From: Pirellulales bacterium
GTDB taxonomy: Bacteria > Planctomycetota > Planctomycetia > Pirellulales > JAEUIK01
Length of the DNA: 64,000 bases
Direction: 5' to 3'
NCBI GenBank assembly: GCA_019694435.1
Contig: JAIBBZ010000009.1
Location: 62,001-126,000, forward strand
Shown here: positions 28,749-36,021 of the stretch, in pieces
How the letters are laid out: every line of letters begins with the position of its first letter
How positions within the stretch are numbered: the first letter of the stretch is position 1
Translations under genes and position numbers: made by a program
Notes under the pieces: model-generated
The model's database searches: none
What the model was told of the DNA's origin: nothing
The model's input: only the letters and a program-made list of their open reading frames with translations

Positions 28749-29159
28749 TTACTTGAGCGCCGAATAATCGGTGGGCGTCAGAAACTTGGAAATGACTTTC
28801 TTGACGATGGGGCCGTCCTTTTCGGAGGCCTCGCGCACGGTCTTCCACTCGGGATCGGCCATGAACGCCTTCCACGACGCGGCCCGGGCCTCGGCGCTCG
28901 GGTAGGCCAGCAGGTAGATCAGCGTATCGGCGGCCTCGGGGCCGTCGGCCGGCACCCAGTAGCCAATGTTCGTCATGCCGTGCTTTTCGAACAGCTTGGT
29001 CGTATGCTCGCGGAACCGCTTGTGCAGGGCCTCGAGTCGCCCTTCGTGGCAGATATAGGTCCGCAGTTCGTAGTAGCGCGGGGCTGCGTCTTCGGCACGC
29101 GCGGTCTGCGACGTCAGGCAAACGGCCAACACCATGGCGGCAAGCGACCAGCGGATCAT
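28749..29159 (-). CDS. Exported NIPSNAP-family protein
   Basis: A 136-residue secreted protein. The signal peptide is clear (MIRWSLAAMVLAVCLTSQTARA, cleaved after ARA). The mature part starts YYELRTYICHEGRLEALHKRF and contains GMTNIGYWVPADG, the normal NIPSNAP ferredoxin-like fold. Bacterial members are of unknown biochemical role. ATG 29159 has GGAGG about 9 nt upstream. It follows the DUF1501 gene on the same strand after 70 bp, a common setting in planctomycetes, where exported NIPSNAP proteins are numerous. Confidence 0.88.
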   Translation of the reverse strand: MIRWSLAAMVLAVCLTSQTARAEDAAPRYYELRTYICHEGRLEALHKRFREHTTKLFEKHGMTNIGYWVPADGPEAADTLIYLLAYPSAEARAASWKAFMADPEWKTVREASEKDGPIVKKVISKFLTPTDYSALK

Positions 29160-29229
29160 CGGATAGACCTCCAGCAAGAAGTTTCTGCGGCGGGAACGAC
29201 GGGGGCCGCTAGTGTAGCCGACGGGGCCG

Positions 29230-30591
29230 CTATCCGACCAATTGTCGGATCGGCTGACCACCTTCGGTGACGATCGGGGTCGGGCGGCCCTGGGGGCTCG
29301 TCCAGTGTGCCGCCGGATCGATGCCCAGATGGGTAAAGACGGTCGCGGCCAGGTCGCCGGGGCGCACCCGGTCGCTGGCAATTGCGTAGCCCCGCGCATC
29401 CGTGCTGCCGATGACCTGCCCGTGGCGCATGCCGCCGCCGGCCACGACCATCGACATGCAGTTGGTCCAATGATCTCGACCGCGTTGCTTGTTGATCACT
29501 GGCCCACGGCCAAATTCGCCCAGCATCAGCACCAACGTCGAGTCGAGCAGGCCACGGTCCTCAAGATCGTGCACCAGGGCGTGCAGCACCCGGTCGATCG
29601 TTGGCAGAATCGGCGTCAGGCCCTTTTCGATGCCGCCCCAGCGCACGTCGTCACCGTGGTGATCGAAATAGCCCCAGGCGCCGCTGACGACGACAAAGGT
29701 CACGCCGGCTTCCACCAGGCGCCGCGCCAAGAGTCCTTTTTCGCCGATGCTGGTGCGCCCGTAGGCATCGCGTACGGCGTCGGTTTCTCGGGCAACGTCG
29801 AAGGCCTGCTCGACGCGCCCGTCGAGCACCATCTCGAATGCCATCTGTTGATACCGGTCAAGATGGTCGAGCGTGCCAGTCTGATCGGTGGTACGGCGCA
29901 ATTGATCGAATTGGTGGCGCAGCACGCTGCGGTCCTGCAAGCGCGGGGCACTGATGCCCTTGGGCATCTTGAGCCGGCCCCCCAATTCGGCGCCCTTCAC
30001 CGGTTGGAAGGCGTTGCCCAATTGCCCCGCGCCCCAGATATCCGAGACCCAGGAATCGGCCAGGCCGACAAACGCCGGCATGCTGGGGTCGTTCGGGCCA
30101 CGGAACCGCGCGGCGATCGAGCCCATCGAGGGGTAGCCGGCGCCGTCGTTGCCGTCGTCGGTGCGCCGGGCCAACTCGTTGCCGGACTGAAAGGTGATGG
30201 GAGTGTGATTGCTCGCCGAACAATCGACTGACCGAATGACCGTCAACTTGTCCAGCAGGGCCGCCTGGAGCGGCAAATGCTCGGAGAACTGCACACCTGG
30301 CAAGCGCGTGGCGATCGGCTGGTAGGGGCCGCGGATTTCGGCCGGCGCGTTCGGCTTGGGGTCCCACATGTCGATGTGACTGGGACCACCCGAAAGCCAG
30401 AACATGATCACGGCCTTGTGGTCGTTCGATTTTGTCGGCGCGCTATCGGCCGCCGCGGCGCGCAGTCGCAAGGCGTCGGCCGCCGAAAGCCCCGCCAGGC
30501 CGGCGAGACCTGTTTGTAGAAACCAACGGCGCGAACCGACGCGAATTAAATCGTGTGGCGGCGGAGCGAGTTGGGGCCACCGGTGCGCCAT
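29230..30591 (-). CDS. DUF1501 Tat-exported protein, copy A
   Basis: A 453-residue DUF1501 protein (sulfatase/alkaline-phosphatase-like fold). A twin-arginine signal, SRRWFLQTGLAGLAGLSAADAL, lies near residue 20. Family blocks follow: FWLSGGPSHIDMWDPKPNAPAE, GVQFSEHLPLQAAL, the VIRSV segment, a central RGPNDPSMPAFVGL, the GEFGRGPVINKQRGRDHW motif and the end block. DUF1501 proteins normally pair with DUF1549/DUF1553 cytochrome proteins; no partner is next to this one. ATG 30591 is the only good start. It sits 45 bp downstream of copy B on the same strand, so the two are probably one operon. Confidence 0.92.
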   Translation of the reverse strand: MAHRWPQLAPPPHDLIRVGSRRWFLQTGLAGLAGLSAADALRLRAAAADSAPTKSNDHKAVIMFWLSGGPSHIDMWDPKPNAPAEIRGPYQPIATRLPGVQFSEHLPLQAALLDKLTVIRSVDCSASNHTPITFQSGNELARRTDDGNDGAGYPSMGSIAARFRGPNDPSMPAFVGLADSWVSDIWGAGQLGNAFQPVKGAELGGRLKMPKGISAPRLQDRSVLRHQFDQLRRTTDQTGTLDHLDRYQQMAFEMVLDGRVEQAFDVARETDAVRDAYGRTSIGEKGLLARRLVEAGVTFVVVSGAWGYFDHHGDDVRWGGIEKGLTPILPTIDRVLHALVHDLEDRGLLDSTLVLMLGEFGRGPVINKQRGRDHWTNCMSMVVAGGGMRHGQVIGSTDARGYAIASDRVRPGDLAATVFTHLGIDPAAHWTSPQGRPTPIVTEGGQPIRQLVG

Positions 30592-30636
30592 GAAGGTCCA
30601 TCAATCCCGCTAAGAACGTGTGGGCTGCCTGTTGCG

Positions 30637-32016
30637 TCAAACCAGCTCGGCGATGACTTCACCCGAGTTGTTCACCGGCACGGGGCGACCCGAGCGGTTC
30701 ACGAAATGCCCCGTCGCGTCGATGCCCAGCACGTGGTAGAGCGTCGCCAGGATATCGGCCGGTTTGATCGGTCGTTCGGCAGGGAACTCCCCGCGCGAAT
30801 TGGTCGCCCCGACCGCAATGCCGCCGTTGAGTCCGCCGCCGCCCATCAGCACGCTCATCGCGTTGCCCCAGTGGTCGCGGCCGGGCGTGCCCATGCTGAG
30901 CGGCGGTCCGCCGTTGCCGCCGTTGTTGAGCCGCGGCGTGCGGCCGAATTCGCCCATCACCACCACCACGACGTCGTCGAGCATGCCGCGCTCCGACAGG
31001 TCGGCAATCAACGTCCCGATCGATTGGTCCATCGCCGGAAAGCGATTCTTCAGGCCCCCTTCGAGATCCCAGTGATGGTCCCAGCCACCGTTGTGGATGG
31101 TGACGAACGTCACGCCGGCCTCGACGAGTCGCCGGGCGAGCAGCGCCGACTGGCCGAACGAATTGCGGCCGTAACGCTCGCGCACTTCCGCGGGCTCGCG
31201 GCTGATATCGAACGCCACCCGGGCCGTGTCGCCGGTCAGCATCGAGAAGGCCGCCTGGTTGAACGCGTCCAGACTTTGCATCAAGCCGGAGCGATCGGCC
31301 TCGCGTTCGACGCGATCGAGCGACGCCAGCAATTGGCCGCGGTTTTCCAATCGGCCCAGTGGCATTTCCCCGGGCAGATTCAAATTCGGCACGCTGAAAT
31401 TGTCGGCGTTCGGATCGCCCCCCGTTTCGAACGGATCGTAGCTGGCGCCGAGAAAGGCCCCGCTGTTGTAGCCCGGCCGCAGACCAACGGTCATCGAGTG
31501 TGGCACCGCGACATAGGCCGGCATGCCGGGACGATTCGGGCCGCGCAGCTTGGTGATGATCGAGCCGGCCGAAGGATACTGCGGATCGAGATTTTGTGAG
31601 TTCGAGCCCAGATAGCCGGTGAGCATCCAGTGGGCCGCGGCGAAATGGTCGCCGTTGTCGTGATGCACCGAGCGAATCACCGACACGCGATCCATGACGC
31701 GTGCCTGGTGGGTCAACAATTCGTTGACGCGGATCCCGGGGGCCGTCGTCTCGATGGCGCTAAATGGGCCGCGAAATTCGGCCGGGGCGTCGGGCTTGGG
31801 ATCGTAGGTTTCCATGTGGCTCGGTCCGCCGTCGAGCCAGTAGAGAATGACCGACTTGCCGTTCGACGGCCGGCCGGCCGTGTTGGCTGCCGCCTTGCTG
31901 CGCAAGACATCGGCCAGGCTGAGTCCCGAGAACCCTAGCAGCCCTATTTTGAGCATGTCGCGCCGGCGAACTCCGTCGCAACGGCCGCGGACGATCGGGC
32001 CAGAAAGGGTCAGCAT
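30637..32016 (-). CDS. DUF1501 Tat-exported protein, copy B
   Basis: A 459-residue paralogue of copy A. The twin-arginine signal is VRRRDMLKIGLLGFSGLSLADVL, followed by LYWLDGGPSHMETYDPKPDAPAE, GIRVNELLTHQARVMD, VIRSVHHDNGDH and the conserved GEFGRTPRLN...GRDHWG pair. The C-terminal GVDATG-type ending (LYHVLGIDATGHFVNRSGRPVPV) is standard. It likely acts in the periplasm or paryphoplasm; the activity of the family is not established. Divergent from copy C with a 332-bp gap between start codons. Confidence 0.92.
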   Translation of the reverse strand: MLTLSGPIVRGRCDGVRRRDMLKIGLLGFSGLSLADVLRSKAAANTAGRPSNGKSVILYWLDGGPSHMETYDPKPDAPAEFRGPFSAIETTAPGIRVNELLTHQARVMDRVSVIRSVHHDNGDHFAAAHWMLTGYLGSNSQNLDPQYPSAGSIITKLRGPNRPGMPAYVAVPHSMTVGLRPGYNSGAFLGASYDPFETGGDPNADNFSVPNLNLPGEMPLGRLENRGQLLASLDRVEREADRSGLMQSLDAFNQAAFSMLTGDTARVAFDISREPAEVRERYGRNSFGQSALLARRLVEAGVTFVTIHNGGWDHHWDLEGGLKNRFPAMDQSIGTLIADLSERGMLDDVVVVVMGEFGRTPRLNNGGNGGPPLSMGTPGRDHWGNAMSVLMGGGGLNGGIAVGATNSRGEFPAERPIKPADILATLYHVLGIDATGHFVNRSGRPVPVNNSGEVIAELV

Positions 32017-32348
32017 GGTACTTTCTCCAGGGGGCGACCGAGACCGAACCCCTCGTCTCCGCCGGGGTCAAGAGACGATTTATCCATAAGTGGTTGTTGA
32101 TCATACCGCTGGGACGAGGCGAAGAGCAACAAAACTTGAACCTCGAGAGAATCTTTCGGAGCCTAGCCCGGGTCGCGAGCATCCAATCGCGCGGCCCGCG
32201 CAAAGTCTATGCAAGGTGCGGCTTATGGCGTGCCTAGGACGGCGCGCGGGGTAGTCGAATGCGCCTCGGGCAATTAGACTTTTGGCTGCCGCGAGGCTCG
32301 ACACCGAAGCGGTCCCGCCTTGCCGTCCCACCTCGGAGATAACCCCCC
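32017..32348. other. Intergenic region between divergent DUF1501 genes
   Basis: These 332 bp separate the ATG of copy B (reverse) from the GTG of copy C (forward) and must hold both promoters. Near 32080-32105 there is a relatively AT-rich patch (TTATCCATAAGTGGTTGTTG), the most promoter-like stretch for the reverse gene. GGAG before 32349 serves as ribosome-binding site for copy C. I see no RNA gene, repeat or additional coding region. Confidence 0.5.
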
Positions 32349-33737
32349 GTGCTGACGATCTACGGTCCGCGGCAGCGTTACTGCGACGGCCTTTCGCGGC
32401 GTTCGTTTTTGCGCATCGGCGCAGGGGCCGTCGGAGGTTTGCTCGCCGGAGGAGCGATCCGGCCGCAGCTTTTCGCCGGCGATTCGATCGCTGCGGTCGC
32501 CAACCAAGTGGCCGGTCCCGCGGGCGGCGGACCGCACAAGGCGCTGATCATGGTCTACCTCAGCGGTGGGCTCGCGCATCAGGATTCTTTCGATCCGAAG
32601 CCCGATGCCCCGGCCGAGGCCCGCGGCGAGTTCGCGCCGATTTCGACGCGGCTGCCGGGCGTGCAATTCACCGAGCACCTGCCACGGCTGGCCGCCATGG
32701 CCGACAAACTGGTCGTCTTGCGCAGCATCGTCGGCCAGCGCGACGAACATTCGAGCTTTCAGACCCTGACCGGTTATCCGATGGACGTCAGCCAGCGCGA
32801 GGGCCGGCCGAATCTAGGCTCGGTCGTGGCGCGCGTGCAGGGGGCCACGAGCCCCATCATGCCCCCGTTTGTCGACTTGTTCCCGACGATGCAGCATCGT
32901 CCGTACAACAGCCCGGGGCCGGGCGTGTTGGGGCGCGATTTTGCCGGGGTCAAGGCCGACGGTGAAGACCTGGCCAGTATGAAGCCGCGCTTCGTCTCGC
33001 ACGAACAGATGCGCAACCGCCGCGCCTTGCTCGGCGAGATCGACCGCTTGCGACACGAACTCGACGCGGCAGCCACGAACCCGGAGACCGCCGCCACGGA
33101 TATGGACCCGGTCTATCGCCGGGCGTTCGACGTGCTCGACTCGAACCGGCTGGTCGACGCGCTCGATCTCGCCAAGGAATATCCCCAGGTCCGCGAGCGC
33201 TACGCCGGTGGCTCGGCCAATCATCAAGGCGACGGGGCGCCCTTGCTCAACGAGCACTTCCTGATGGCTCGCCGCCTGGTCGAGGCAGGCGTGCGCGTGG
33301 TGACCGTGGCCTACGGCTTCTGGGATACGCACGGCAACAATTTCGGCCATCTGCGCGGCAACCTGCCGGTGTTCGATGCCGGCATCTCGACGCTGATCGA
33401 TGATCTGCACGCCCGCGGGCTCGATCGCGACGTCACGGTGTGCGTCTGGGGCGAGTTCGGCCGGACACCGAAGATCAACGCCAACGCCGGCCGCGACCAC
33501 TGGGCGCCGGTGAACGGCGCGCTGTTGGCCGGCGGGGGCTTGCGCACCGGACAAGTGGTCGGCTCGACCGACAAGCTGGCCGCCTATGCCCTCGAGCGTC
33601 CGATCCATTTTCATGACGTGCTGGCCACGCTGTACGACCGCCTGGGAATCTCGCTCGAGACGCTGTTGCGCGACGCCCAAAACCGGCCGCAAAGACTGCT
33701 CCCCGACACGGCCCGCGTGATCGGCGAGATCGTCTAG
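32349..33737 (+). CDS. DUF1501 Tat-exported protein, copy C
   Basis: A 462-residue DUF1501 protein starting at GTG 32349. The twin-arginine motif is LSRRSFLRIGAGAVGGLLAGG; later blocks are VYLSGGLAHQDSFDPKPDAP, GVQFTEHLPRLAAMADKLVVL, a middle RGPN-equivalent, and GEFGRTPKINANAGRDHW. Its last 123 bp (33615-33737) recur 2 kb downstream at 35778-35900 with six differences, so a second copy of this gene once stood there, or this end was duplicated. There is no DUF1549/DUF1553 partner adjacent. Confidence 0.92.
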   Translation: MLTIYGPRQRYCDGLSRRSFLRIGAGAVGGLLAGGAIRPQLFAGDSIAAVANQVAGPAGGGPHKALIMVYLSGGLAHQDSFDPKPDAPAEARGEFAPISTRLPGVQFTEHLPRLAAMADKLVVLRSIVGQRDEHSSFQTLTGYPMDVSQREGRPNLGSVVARVQGATSPIMPPFVDLFPTMQHRPYNSPGPGVLGRDFAGVKADGEDLASMKPRFVSHEQMRNRRALLGEIDRLRHELDAAATNPETAATDMDPVYRRAFDVLDSNRLVDALDLAKEYPQVRERYAGGSANHQGDGAPLLNEHFLMARRLVEAGVRVVTVAYGFWDTHGNNFGHLRGNLPVFDAGISTLIDDLHARGLDRDVTVCVWGEFGRTPKINANAGRDHWAPVNGALLAGGGLRTGQVVGSTDKLAAYALERPIHFHDVLATLYDRLGISLETLLRDAQNRPQRLLPDTARVIGEIV

Positions 33738-33986
33738 CTCGCCTCGCGCCTGATACCGCAAGCGTGCCCGTCGAGTGGCCACGTTACAGCACGCGCCTCG
33801 TGCCTCGGCGAGTGGGTATTCGTCCAAATCCGTGGCGCACAGTGGAGGATCTTGAGGACATGCGGCAATCCACCGAGCCAGCAAAAGTGTTCTCAGGCAG
33901 CCGCAAGGTGATTCAGCCCCGGCTCCCGCTTCCCGGGGCGCGTTGCCTAACCGCGGCTGCGTTCGGATCGCATTTGGTTCCTGACA

Positions 33987-34128
33987 TGCTCTGTAGAAAA
34001 GCTACCTTGCAACGCCTCGCTCGTATCATGTCCGCAAATGCCAATTGCTATTCTCTCGAGGAATTCGGGGCAACCAACTTGCGCACCGCGGAGTGATGCG
34101 ACCAAGATCAGGGGTTTTCTACAGAGCA
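33987..34128. mobile_element. 142-bp MITE-like insertion with 14-bp inverted repeats and 9-bp target duplication
   Basis: The element is bounded by perfect 14-bp terminal inverted repeats: TGCTCTGTAGAAAA at 33987-34000 and TTTTCTACAGAGCA at 34115-34128. The nine bases TTCCTGACA occur immediately outside both ends, at 33978-33986 and 34129-34137, a perfect target-site duplication. It has no coding capacity, so it is non-autonomous and would depend on a transposase elsewhere. A 9-bp duplication is typical of IS4- and IS1-type transposases. The insertion sits just beside a RAYT transposase fragment. Confidence 0.85.
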
Positions 34129-34150
34129 TTCCTGACACCTTTTCTGCTGC

Positions 34151-34315
34151 CCAAAAGCCGCAGACCCGTAGCGGCACCTTGGCCAAGGTCTCCGCCAGTG
34201 CCTCTTCGAACGCTTCGTAGTCGCGGGCCTTGTCGAACAACCGCATCCGCCCCACGCCACGATTCAGCACATGATAAACGAACCCACCCGGTGCGGCTCG
34301 CGCGGTTCCTGGCAT
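34151..34315 (-). pseudogene. REP-associated tyrosine transposase (RAYT, IS200-like) fragment
   Basis: Reverse-strand translation from ATG 34315 reads MPGTARAAPGGFVYHVLNRG, then VGRMRLFDKARDYEAFEEAL, up to PLRVCGFW. This is the N-terminus of the Y1/TnpA_REP family, which mobilises REP repeats. Similarity ends at about 34151, before the second HUH histidine pair and the catalytic tyrosine, so it is inactive. The frame continues into unrelated sequence and the MITE-like insertion. It is flanked by the short repeats described at 34355 and 34501, consistent with a decayed RAYT/REP locus. Confidence 0.8.
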
Positions 34316-34354
34316 GGCCTTGATCGGAACCACGATCCCGCAACCAGGCAAGAA

Positions 34355-34378
34355 TTGGACCTGTCCCCGTTTCTTCCC
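34355..34378 (+). repeat. Short repeat unit, outlying copy
   Basis: One copy of the unit TGGACCTGTCCCCGTTT followed by CTTCCC. It differs by one base from the copies at 34501-34561, 120 bp away. Its position just upstream of the RAYT fragment suggests a REP-type repeat mobilised by that transposase family; this is inferred. Confidence 0.7.
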
Positions 34379-34500
34379 GCAGCGCGGCACACCCTACGGC
34401 AGCACGTCATGGATCGCGTCGACCGCCGCCGCCCTTGGGCTCCAAGCCACGCTCCGCGCGCCCGGCCGCCCGCGCAAGGCTTCGCTCTCGGATTCGTAAA

Positions 34501-34561
34501 TTGGACCTATCCCCGTTTATTCCCTGGACCTGTCCCCGTTTATTCCCCCCCGTTTATTCCC
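34501..34561 (+). repeat. Tandem cluster of GGACCTGTCCCCGTTTATTCCC-type repeats
   Basis: Two adjacent near-identical units (34501-34524 and 34525-34547) plus a third partial unit (34548-34561, CCCCGTTTATTCCC) lie head to tail in the same orientation. The first differs from the second by an A for G in CCTRTCC. The array borders the truncated end of the IS630 transposase fragment, so it may mark the deletion or insertion breakpoint. I treat it as a REP-like array associated with the RAYT fragment at 34151. Confidence 0.75.
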
Positions 34562-34563
34562 CC

Positions 34564-34795
34564 TGGCAGCCAGCGGCCCGGCGACGAGGATGTCGCAGAG
34601 CTGGTGGCATTAGTCTTCCGACAAGCGGCGCGCGGCGGGCTTGGGAGTCTTGGGCTTCAAGGCCGCGACGCCACCGCCGCGAAAGGCCTTGATCCAGCGT
34701 TTCACACTCGAACGGCTGACGTGCAGCCGCTCGGCGACAGCATCCTGGGTCGATCCATCTTGGAGCAACTCCACGGCCACACGACGGAGGACCAT
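34564..34795 (-). pseudogene. IS630-type transposase, N-terminal remnant with in-frame stop
   Basis: From ATG 34795 (GGGAGG about 6 nt upstream) the reverse strand encodes MVLRRVAVELLQDGSTQDAV, then AERLHVSRSSVKRWIKAFRG, a helix-turn-helix typical of IS630-family transposases. A TAA at 34610-34612 follows RRLSED; beyond it the same frame continues CHQLCDILVAGPLAA, which is the expected family continuation. Similarity then stops at the repeat array near 34563, and the DDE catalytic domain is missing. A palindrome, GCACCGTA-C-TACGGTGC, at 34833-34849 upstream could be part of the original element end. Confidence 0.75.
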
Positions 34796-34832
34796 CCAAG
34801 TCCTCCCGGCTGCGCGAAGAAGAAGGGCTCAT

Positions 34833-34849
34833 GCACCGTACTACGGTGC
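34833..34849. repeat. Short perfect inverted repeat near the IS630 remnant
   Basis: GCACCGTA and TACGGTGC (8-bp arms) are separated by a single C, 38 bp upstream of the transposase remnant's ATG. It could be part of an insertion-sequence end or an operator for the transposase. The rest of 34850-35069 holds no recognisable gene. Confidence 0.45.
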
Positions 34850-35069
34850 TAGCGATAGGGTCGGTTCAGAGAGAGCGCAGGGAAGAGTAAGTCCTTGTTG
34901 CCCCTGAACACAGGGACGATCGAAGAGTACATTCGTGTAGAGCGGCCGGACCTATTACCGAAGATGGGCCGAACTGGTGGGGACCAATAAACCGCCGCGC
35001 GTTAACCGATGTCCTCTACAAGGGACCGCGTATTGATCAGCTGGACACTTTAGAGAGGAATGCACAAGG

Positions 35070-35558
35070 ATGATTGAAAATAACGTGGGACGCGAAAGTA
35101 CGCGATGGATGATCCGGTGGTGCTTGTGTTGCGTGCTGGTGTTGTGGTCGGCATCATTCGGGAGGGCGGAGGTCACAAAGATGTGGCGGGTCGTACCAGT
35201 GGATTTAGATAGCCCTGTTCTGAAACTGGCTCCCGCAGAAGTGCCAAAGAGGAGTGGATCGCATTCTTATGGATCTTCTGTGACTCTGGTATTGGAATGC
35301 GAGGCCGGGGTCCCAATGGCCATTGCTGGAATGGAGGCTCCGCCCGCGACCCTCGACATCAGCGTGTACGAGTTCAGCGGGGACCTCGGTCACCCTAAGG
35401 GACAAGAGATCAGTGTGGACGGGGGTAATGGACGTGGTCGGGACCACGTCAGTGTCGTGATTTGGGTTCCTAAGGCAGGTGTGAAATATATCGTGTACGT
35501 CAATGGCGACAGTGGACCGCGACTTAAGATACGCTCGGTGAGCAAACCAAAGCAGTGA
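35070..35558 (+). CDS. Exported hypothetical protein in the accessory island
   Basis: A 162-residue protein, not recognised. After a basic start it has a hydrophobic signal segment (WCLCCVLVLWSASFGRA) and a mature part that looks beta-rich: SVTLVLECEAGVPMAIAG, LDISVYEFSGDLGH, and VVIWVPKAGVKYIVYVNGD, like a lipid- or sugar-binding pre-peptidase (PPC-type) beta-sandwich. ATG 35070 has GAGAGGAA about 9 nt upstream. Base composition is visibly less GC-rich than the neighbouring genes, and it lies between transposase fragments and a duplicated gene end, so it may be acquired DNA. Confidence 0.6.
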   Translation: MIENNVGRESTRWMIRWCLCCVLVLWSASFGRAEVTKMWRVVPVDLDSPVLKLAPAEVPKRSGSHSYGSSVTLVLECEAGVPMAIAGMEAPPATLDISVYEFSGDLGHPKGQEISVDGGNGRGRDHVSVVIWVPKAGVKYIVYVNGDSGPRLKIRSVSKPKQ

Positions 35559-35624
35559 GGCTCCTGACGGGCAAGTCAACGATGGCTAAGGCGCGGCAGA
35601 CGTTTCTAATCGAGGTCCATCAAC

Positions 35625-35900
35625 ATGTCGGCGACGTCGAGATGCCCAATTTGTGGAGGTCGAGTCATCGTCGGATCGGTTGATCATTGCCCGAACTGCC
35701 AAGCCAAGAGGTCTACCATTGGTCGAGGACCTAAAGCAGAAAAGGTTCCAGGAACCTTTGGTACTGTTAGTTCCTGCGACGTGCTGGCCACGCTCTACGA
35801 CCGCCCGGGAATCTCGCTCGAAACGCTGTTGCGCGACGCCCAAAACCGACCGCAAAGACTGCTCCCCGACACGGCCCGATTGATCGGCGAGATCGTCTAG
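35625..35900 (+). pseudogene. Chimeric ORF: zinc-ribbon start joined to a duplicated DUF1501 gene end
   Basis: The open frame from ATG 35625 begins SRCPICGG...DHCPNCQ, a four-cysteine zinc ribbon, and ends with CDVLATLYDRPGISLETLLR, then DAQNRPQRLLPDTARLIGEIV. The last 123 bp (35778-35900) match the end of the DUF1501 gene at 33615-33737 with six mismatches and stay in the same reading frame. The first part is unrelated to DUF1501, so this is a fusion created by recombination. A weak start site and no domain linking the halves suggest it is not functional. Confidence 0.7.
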
Positions 35901-35960
35901 GTTCAAGAACCACCGTCGGGCCCGCCCTACAAAATCGGCGGGCCGTGGTCCATGCGGCTA

Positions 35961-36006
35961 TTGACTGCACATGGGTCGCGGCTATCATTTAACCAGACGG
36001 TTAAAT
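35961..36006 (+). promoter_or_regulatory. Promoter with overlapping ArsR-type operator for the AHSA1/VOC operon
   Basis: TTGACT (35961-35966) and TATCAT (35983-35988) are spaced 16 bp and form one of the best sigma-70 promoters in the window. A perfect 8-bp inverted repeat, ATTTAACC-AGAC-GGTTAAAT (35987-36006), overlaps the -10 and start region, where a dimeric repressor would block transcription. ArsR-family repressors commonly control AHSA1 genes through such sites. No regulator gene lies nearby, so it must act from elsewhere. Confidence 0.75.
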
Positions 36007-36021
36007 TAATGGAGGCCCCTC

